Assembly: GCF_003363015.1 (NCBI RefSeq)
Contig: NZ_QRAP01000002.1
Span: 124,001-188,000, forward strand
DNA: 64,000 nt
Source: Enterobacillus tribolii
GTDB lineage: Bacteria > Pseudomonadota > Gammaproteobacteria > Enterobacterales > Enterobacteriaceae
Reading direction: 5' to 3'
The notes beneath the pieces were generated by a model. The model saw only the letters and a list, made by a program, of their open reading frames with translations. It was not told where the DNA came from and ran no database searches. Shown in pieces: positions 59,113 to 64,000 of this stretch. The position numbers and the translations under genes were made by a program. Positions within the stretch are counted from its first letter, which is position 1. The number at the start of each line of letters is the position of its first letter.

Positions 59113-61251
59113 TCAGCCGAGCTGGCCGTTCCCCAAATGCTTAATACGACGTTTTACTTCTTCCTGCTTCCCGGCGTTGAAGGGGCGGGCATCCGGGCTG
59201 CCCAGATAACCGCACACGCGACGGGTGACCGACACTTTGGATGAGTCATGGTTGCCGCATTTCGGGCAGGTGAATCCCTTGCTGGTACAGTCGAATTCGC
59301 CGGTGTAGCCGCACTCGTAGCACTCATCGATCGGCGTATTGGTGCCGTAATAAGGAACGCGGTTGTAGCTGTAATCCCACACGTCTTCCAGCGCCTTCAG
59401 GTTGTGCTGAAGGTTCGGGTATTCGCCGTAGCAGATGAAGCCGCCGCTGGCTAAAGGCGGATAAGGCGCTTCGAAGTCCAGCTTGTCGTACGGGTTGACC
59501 TTCTTCTCCACGTCAAGGTGGAAGCTGTTGGTGTAATACCCTTTGTCGGTTACGCCCTGCACCACGCCGAACTCGGCGGTATCCAGCCGGCAGAAGCGGT
59601 CGCACAGGTTTTCGCTCGGCGTGCTGTAGAGGCTGAAGCCGTAGCCGGTTTCTTCTTTCCATGCCTGGGTGGCTTCGCTCAGGCGGGCCACGATGCTGAT
59701 GGCCTTGGCGCGCAGTTTCTCATCGTCGAAGACGTGGGTCTGGTTGCCGAACAGCGCGTTGACGGTTTCGTGCAGGCCGATATAGCCCAGCGAAATTGAT
59801 GCGCGGCCGTTTTTAAAGATGTCGGCGATATTGTCGTCCGCGTTCAGACGCACGCCGCAGGCTCCTTCCATATAGAGGATGGGCGCCACGCGCGCTTTCA
59901 CGTTTTCCAGACGCGCGATGCGGGTCATCAGGGCTTTCTTCGCCAGCGCCAGGCGCTCGTCCAGCAGGCGCCAGAAGGCGGTTTCGTCACCCCTGGCTTC
60001 CAGCGCGATGCGCGGCAGGTTAAGGCTGATAACGCCGAGGTTGTTACGGCCTTCGTGGATCTGCTTGCCGTTTTCCTCGTACACGCCCAGGAAGCTGCGG
60101 CAGCCCATCGGGGTCTTGAACGAACCGGTGACTTTAACGACCTGATCGTAGTTGAGAATATCCGGGTACATGCGCTTGCTGGCGCAATCCAGCGCCAGCT
60201 GTTTGATATCGTAATTCGGATCGCCGAACTTGTGGTTCAGGCCGTCGCGGATGGCGAAGACCAGCTTCGGGAACACGGCGGTTTTGTGATTCTTGCCCAG
60301 GCCGGCGATGCGGTTTTTCAGGATGGAGGTCTGAATCAGGCGGGACTCCCAGCAGGTGCCGAGGCCGAAGCCGAAGGTGACGAACGGCGTCTGCCCGTTG
60401 GCGGTATGCAGCGTGTTGACTTCATACTCCAGGGACTGGAAGGCGTCGTAGCACTCTTTTTCGGTGCGGGAATGGGCGTAACCTTCCGCGTCCGGGATCT
60501 GCCATTCATCGGCGATCGCCTTGTGTTTGGCATAGCTGGCGGTGACGAACGGCGCCAGAACTTCGTCGATACGGTTGATGGTAGTGCCGCCATAAATGTG
60601 GCTGGCAACCTGCGCGATAATCTGCGCGGTAACGGCGGTGGCGGTTGAGATGGACTTCGGACGCTCTATTTCCGCGTTGCCCATTTTGAAACCGTTGGTC
60701 AGCATGCCTTTCAGATCGATCAGCATGCAGTTAAACATCGGGAAAAACGGTGAGTAGTCCAGATCGTGGTAGTGGATTTCGCCGCGTTCGTGCGCCAGCA
60801 CCACGTCGCGCGGCAGGATATGCTGCTTGGCGTAGTGTTTGGCGACGATACCGGCCAGCAGATCGCGCTGGGTCGGGATCACCTTGCTGTCTTTATTGGC
60901 GTTTTCGTTCAGCAAGGCCATGTTGCTCTGCTCAACCAAACCGCGGATTTCCTGATTCAGGCGGCCGCGCAGCTCGCGCGCGACATCGCGGTCGTGACGG
61001 TATTCGATATAAGCACGGGCGAGCTGCTTATAGTTGCCCGCCATCAGTTGGTTTTCGACGGCGTCCTGGATTTCACGGATATCAACACGCTCGCGATTCG
61101 CCATCTGCCCGGCAACGACGCTGGCTACGGTCATGCAATAATCGGCGTCATCCACGCCGGCGGCGACCGCCGCACGACACACCGCTTCACCGATACGCCG
61201 TTCGTCAAATGGCACCTGGCAGCCGTCCCGTTTCACCACGATAGGTTTCAC
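59113..61251 (-). CDS. nrdD: Anaerobic ribonucleoside-triphosphate reductase NrdD
   Basis: 712 residues, the E. coli length. Reduces ribonucleotides without oxygen using a glycyl radical. An ATP-cone domain (about 1-95) comes first; the catalytic barrel holds NGQTPFVTFGFGLGTCWESRLIQ; a zinc site CYECGYTGEFDCTSKGFTCPKC-type (four Cys near residues 644-665) and the glycyl radical loop RRVCGYLGS (Gly about 681) follow. GTG at 61251 was chosen: AGGAG lies seven bases upstream and it gives E. coli length. Confidence 0.96.
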   Translation of the reverse strand: MKPIVVKRDGCQVPFDERRIGEAVCRAAVAAGVDDADYCMTVASVVAGQMANRERVDIREIQDAVENQLMAGNYKQLARAYIEYRHDRDVARELRGRLNQEIRGLVEQSNMALLNENANKDSKVIPTQRDLLAGIVAKHYAKQHILPRDVVLAHERGEIHYHDLDYSPFFPMFNCMLIDLKGMLTNGFKMGNAEIERPKSISTATAVTAQIIAQVASHIYGGTTINRIDEVLAPFVTASYAKHKAIADEWQIPDAEGYAHSRTEKECYDAFQSLEYEVNTLHTANGQTPFVTFGFGLGTCWESRLIQTSILKNRIAGLGKNHKTAVFPKLVFAIRDGLNHKFGDPNYDIKQLALDCASKRMYPDILNYDQVVKVTGSFKTPMGCRSFLGVYEENGKQIHEGRNNLGVISLNLPRIALEARGDETAFWRLLDERLALAKKALMTRIARLENVKARVAPILYMEGACGVRLNADDNIADIFKNGRASISLGYIGLHETVNALFGNQTHVFDDEKLRAKAISIVARLSEATQAWKEETGYGFSLYSTPSENLCDRFCRLDTAEFGVVQGVTDKGYYTNSFHLDVEKKVNPYDKLDFEAPYPPLASGGFICYGEYPNLQHNLKALEDVWDYSYNRVPYYGTNTPIDECYECGYTGEFDCTSKGFTCPKCGNHDSSKVSVTRRVCGYLGSPDARPFNAGKQEEVKRRIKHLGNGQLG

Positions 61252-61292
61252 CGTATTACTCCTGTTGTGTAGTTCATTGCTATCCGCACCCG

Positions 61293-61356
61293 TTATCCAC
61301 AGCCCGGCCCGCGCGCTGCGGGGGTTGCGGTGAATATGTGGATGTCTTGTGGATAA
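61293..61356 (-). promoter_or_regulatory. Two inverted perfect DnaA boxes before nrdD
   Basis: TTATCCACA at 61293-61301 and its complement TGTGGATAA at 61348-61356 are exact consensus boxes facing each other. A third weaker match (CTATCCGCA) is adjacent at about 61280-61288. The nearest lies about 40 bases before the nrdD start codon. Confidence 0.65.
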
Positions 61357-61404
61357 CAACTATATATAGGTGTTTAATAAATCGAAGGACACTATATATT
61401 GTAT
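61357..61404 (-). promoter_or_regulatory. Pair of NrdR boxes upstream of nrdD
   Basis: Box cores CTATATATAG (61360-61369) and CTATATATTG (61392-61401), each within NrdR-like flanks (ACA...TGT type). Centres are 32 bases apart, three helical turns, the usual spacing for NrdR. Confidence 0.8.
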
Positions 61405-61537
61405 TCTTATTAAATTAAAGCTGAGTTGTTTGACGCAGAGCAAAGATTTTTTCATTCAGCAGAATCGTTATACAGAGGGTGATCGAATTCAGGATATGAA
61501 TGGAAAAGAGCTGTTTTGCAGGAAGGAATATGTGATA

Positions 61538-61564
61538 CAGGCCACCTTCCGGGAAGGCGGCCTG
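61538..61564 (-). terminator. yhaK downstream hairpin
   Basis: CAGGCC.CCTTCC pairs with GGAAGG.GGCCTG across one mismatch. It lies 10 bases after the yhaK stop, without a real T-run. Confidence 0.5.
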
Positions 61565-61574
61565 TGAGGGAGGA

Positions 61575-62276
61575 TCAGGCAGGAAGATCGATAACCAGCG
61601 CCCGCAGCGGCGTTTCGGCTTGCAGGATGATGCGTTGTTCGTCGTTGATAAACGCGCCGTCGCCGCAGCTCAGGGAATTGGCCCCGCCCCCCAGCCCTCT
61701 GACGCTGAAGCCCCCGTGGATCGACTGCACGTAGGCGCGCGTGCCGAGCAGGGGCAGGGAGTGTTCTTCGCCGGGCTGCAGCATAACGTGGTGGATCCAA
61801 ACCTGCTGGCGCAGCCTCAGGCTGCCGCTTTCCCCTTCCGGAGAAGCGATGATTTGGTGCGGCGCGTTATCGAGATGCAGGCGCTGCACTTCGTCATTCT
61901 CCCGCTCCGGGCAGGTATTCAGCCAGAGCTGGAGGCGGGTCAGCGGGACGTCGGCGCTCGGGTTATGTTCGCTGTAGCTGACGGCATCCCGCGTTGCCAG
62001 CAGAACGATGTCGCCCTCAGCCGCCTGAATATGATTGCCCCGGCTGTCACGGTATTCCGCTTCGCCGGCAAGGATAATGTTCATCACGTCCACGCGCGGA
62101 AAGGTGCGGGGCTGCAATGCGGCGCCCGGCGCCAGAACATCCTGGTTCAGGACGCGCAATGCGGCGTAGCCCATCATCTTGGGGTCGAAATAGTGATTGA
62201 AGGAGAACGTGTAGCGGGAGCGGAGCCAGCCGAAGTCAGCATGTCCGCACTGTTTTACCGGTCTTGGTGTAATCAT
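61575..62276 (-). CDS. yhaK: Pirin-like bicupin YhaK
   Basis: 233 residues. Bicupin with MITPRPVKQCGHADFGWLRSRY-type start and DPKMMGYAALRVLNQDVLAPGA near residue 30. The conserved Cys in KQCG and the ends SIHGGFSVRGL and LRALVIDLPA match E. coli YhaK, which reacts to hypochlorous-acid type oxidants. Next to yhaJ, as in E. coli; the two are divergent. Confidence 0.93.
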   Translation of the reverse strand: MITPRPVKQCGHADFGWLRSRYTFSFNHYFDPKMMGYAALRVLNQDVLAPGAALQPRTFPRVDVMNIILAGEAEYRDSRGNHIQAAEGDIVLLATRDAVSYSEHNPSADVPLTRLQLWLNTCPERENDEVQRLHLDNAPHQIIASPEGESGSLRLRQQVWIHHVMLQPGEEHSLPLLGTRAYVQSIHGGFSVRGLGGGANSLSCGDGAFINDEQRIILQAETPLRALVIDLPA

Positions 62277-62515
62277 GGTCGTCAGTCCCCGGGAAATATT
62301 GATAAAGCCGACAATGCCATGTGGGGTGCAGAGCGTATTTTTGCGTAATAAGTGTACCTTGCACCGTGCGTCGCTGTGAATATGGCGTTAATTTCCATAA
62401 GCCGGCGGGCGGCGATTATCGGATAATTCATGCTGTTATAGTAAGCGTCTGGACGCCGGATTGTTAGCCAGTTAATCTGGTCACTATATTCAAAATTCCT
62501 GAACAGAAGGATGTT

Positions 62516-63409
62516 ATGAGTAAAGATCGTGCGCTGACGCTGGAAGCCCTACGGGTTATGGATGCCATTGACCGCCGCGGTAGTTTCGCGGCGGCGGCGG
62601 ATGAGCTGGGCAGAGTGCCCTCGGCACTGAGTTACACCATGCAGAAACTGGAAGAAGAACTCGACGTGGTGCTGTTTGATCGCTCGGGACATCGTACCAA
62701 GTTCACCAATGTCGGGCGTATGTTGCTGGAGCGCGGCCGCATTTTGCTGGAAGCGGCGGACAAGCTGACCGCTGATGCGGAAGCGCTGTCGCGCGGCTGG
62801 GAAACGCATATCACCGTGGTTTGCGAGGCGCTGGTGCCCGCAGCCCAGCTTTTCCCGTTGGTGGAGAAACTGGCGCAGAAGGCCAACACCCAGATTTCCC
62901 TGGTGACCGAAGTGCTGGCGGGGGCATGGGAGCGGCTGGAACAGGGCAAGGCGGACATCGTGTTGGCTCCCGACCTGCATTTCCGTTCGTCCTCCGAAGT
63001 GAACATGCGCAAGCTGTATAAAGTGATGAGCGTGTACGTCGCCAGCCCGGACCACCCGATTCATCAGGAGCCGGAACCGCTGTCTGAGGCGACGCGCGTG
63101 AAATACCGCGGCATTGCGGTGGCGGATACCGCACGCGAGCGCCCGGTATTGACGGTACAGTTGCTGGACAAGCAGCCCCGGATGACGGTCAGCTCGATGG
63201 AAGATAAGCGGCGGGCGCTGTTGCAGGGCCTGGGCGTTGCGACCATGCCTTATCCGATGGTGGAGGAAGACATTGCGCAGGGCCGGCTGCGTGTGGTCAG
63301 CGCGGAGTACAGTGCAGAGACCGACATCATTATGGCCTGGCGTCGTGACAGCATGGGCGAAGCCAAGTCCTGGTTGCTGCGGGAGATCCCCAAGCTGCTG
63401 GCCCGCTGA
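62516..63409 (+). CDS. yhaJ: LysR-family regulator YhaJ
   Basis: 297 residues. N-terminal winged helix-turn-helix with LEALRVMDAIDRRGSFAAAADELGRVPSALSYTMQKLEEELDV-type residues at about 8-50, almost identical to E. coli YhaJ; the effector domain spans about 92-295. In E. coli it controls yhaK and responds to aromatic compounds such as nitrotoluene products. The intergenic region to yhaK (240 bases) would hold its site. Confidence 0.95.
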   Translation: MSKDRALTLEALRVMDAIDRRGSFAAAADELGRVPSALSYTMQKLEEELDVVLFDRSGHRTKFTNVGRMLLERGRILLEAADKLTADAEALSRGWETHITVVCEALVPAAQLFPLVEKLAQKANTQISLVTEVLAGAWERLEQGKADIVLAPDLHFRSSSEVNMRKLYKVMSVYVASPDHPIHQEPEPLSEATRVKYRGIAVADTARERPVLTVQLLDKQPRMTVSSMEDKRRALLQGLGVATMPYPMVEEDIAQGRLRVVSAEYSAETDIIMAWRRDSMGEAKSWLLREIPKLLAR

Positions 63410-63415
63410 GTCATC

Positions 63416-64000
63416 ATGATGAACATTGACGTAATACGGCGCCGTGCTTTGTGGCAGATGCATGGCGCTACCGTTCTGTTCGGCATTTCCGGTATCTTCG
63501 GCAAACTGATTGCCAGCAGCGCCTCCATGCTGGTGTTCGGCCGCTCCGCTTTCGCCCTGGCGGCGATGTCGTTGCTGTTGCTCCGGCTGCGTCGTTTCCC
63601 CTGGCAGGATTTAACCGTGCGCGGCGTTGTCAGCCTGTGCGCCTGCGGCGCGCTGTTGTGTGCGCACTGGGTAACGTTTTTCATTGCTGTTAAGGTTGGC
63701 GGCGTGGCAGTTGGAACGCTGGGGTTCGCGTGTTTTCCCGCTTTCGTGGCGTTGCTGGAAGGGGTGCTGTTCAGGGAAAAACTTACCGGGGCGGAATATC
63801 TGTTGATTGCGCTGGTTTCCATCGGCCTGGTGCTGGTCACGCCGGATTTCAGTTTTGACAACCGTGCGACGGAAGGGCTGATGTGGGGCGTGCTGTCCGG
63901 CCTTATCTATGCGCTGCTGGCGCTGGCAAACCGCCGCGCGGCGGCCAGCATCAACGGCGGTCAGGTGTGCTGGTGGCAGAATCTGACGGTGTTGGTGCTG
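63416..64000 (+). CDS. EamA/DMT-family transporter, 5' part
   Basis: 195 codons, open at the right edge of the window. It starts MMNIDVIRRRALWQMHGATV, seven bases after the yhaJ stop; the second ATG (63419) is an alternative. About six membrane helices in EamA layout are present so far, with FGISGIFGKLI and LEGVLFREKLTGAEY, typical of the first half. No ribosome-binding site stands out. Substrate unknown. Confidence 0.8.
   Translation, partial: MMNIDVIRRRALWQMHGATVLFGISGIFGKLIASSASMLVFGRSAFALAAMSLLLLRLRRFPWQDLTVRGVVSLCACGALLCAHWVTFFIAVKVGGVAVGTLGFACFPAFVALLEGVLFREKLTGAEYLLIALVSIGLVLVTPDFSFDNRATEGLMWGVLSGLIYALLALANRRAAASINGGQVCWWQNLTVLVL

Larger units (their letters stand above)
61252..61574. 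other. nrdD-yhaK intergenic control region
   Basis: 323 bases. The nrdD side holds two DnaA boxes and two NrdR boxes. The yhaK side holds a hairpin (61538-61564), and the stretch between is AT-rich with no credible gene. Confidence 0.65.

Overview
The window is chromosomal DNA of an enterobacterium. Nearly every protein is a close match, often residue for residue over long stretches, to Escherichia coli proteins I know from memory. The gene order (ppa, fbp, mpl, yhcN, argR, mdh, sfsB, ispB; then rplU to deaD; pmrAB between obgE and dacB; a complete phn operon beside nrdDG) points away from E. coli itself and toward the soft-rot Enterobacterales (Pectobacteriaceae such as Dickeya, Brenneria or Pectobacterium). 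The family assignment is inference; no marker in the window fixes the genus.

Layout. Positions 1-8.2 kb hold metabolic and regulatory genes: the ytfP 3' end, ppa, fbp, mpl, two tandem yhcN-type genes, argR with its ARG boxes, mdh, sfsB and ispB. Positions 8.3-34 kb are the conserved translation and envelope block: rplU-rpmA-yhbE-obgE, the dacB-pmrA-pmrB operon in reverse, greA, yhbY, rlmE, ftsH-folP-glmM, secG, tRNA-Leu(GAG), initiator tRNA, rimP-nusA-infB-rbfA-truB-rpsO-pnp, nlpI, the 24-codon leader yrbN, and deaD.

Positions 34-46.8 kb follow the E. coli yhbW-yhbV-yhbU-yhbT-yhbS-yhbQ-yhbP-yraR order, but with insertions: hdeD, the sulfur-trafficking pair yedE-yedF, a three-gene HlyD/ABC-2 exporter without an ATPase, the cysteine desulfidase cyuA, and a SymE-type toxin gene whose promoter spacer is a LexA operator.

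Positions 47.5-58.4 kb are a full 14-gene C-P lyase operon, phnCDEFGHIJKLMNOP. It has a Pho box, an uninterrupted phnE and many one-base stop/start overlaps, so phosphonate uptake, cleavage and ribosyl-phosphate salvage are all encoded. Positions 58.6-64 kb hold nrdDG (anaerobic ribonucleotide reductase) with a pair of NrdR boxes and two inverted perfect DnaA boxes, then yhaK, yhaJ and the start of an EamA transporter.

I see no insertion sequence, prophage, CRISPR array or rRNA. Most of the window is ordinary core genome. The least-explained parts are the LexA-controlled symE-like gene, the ATPase-less exporter and the DnaA/NrdR arrangement before nrdD.
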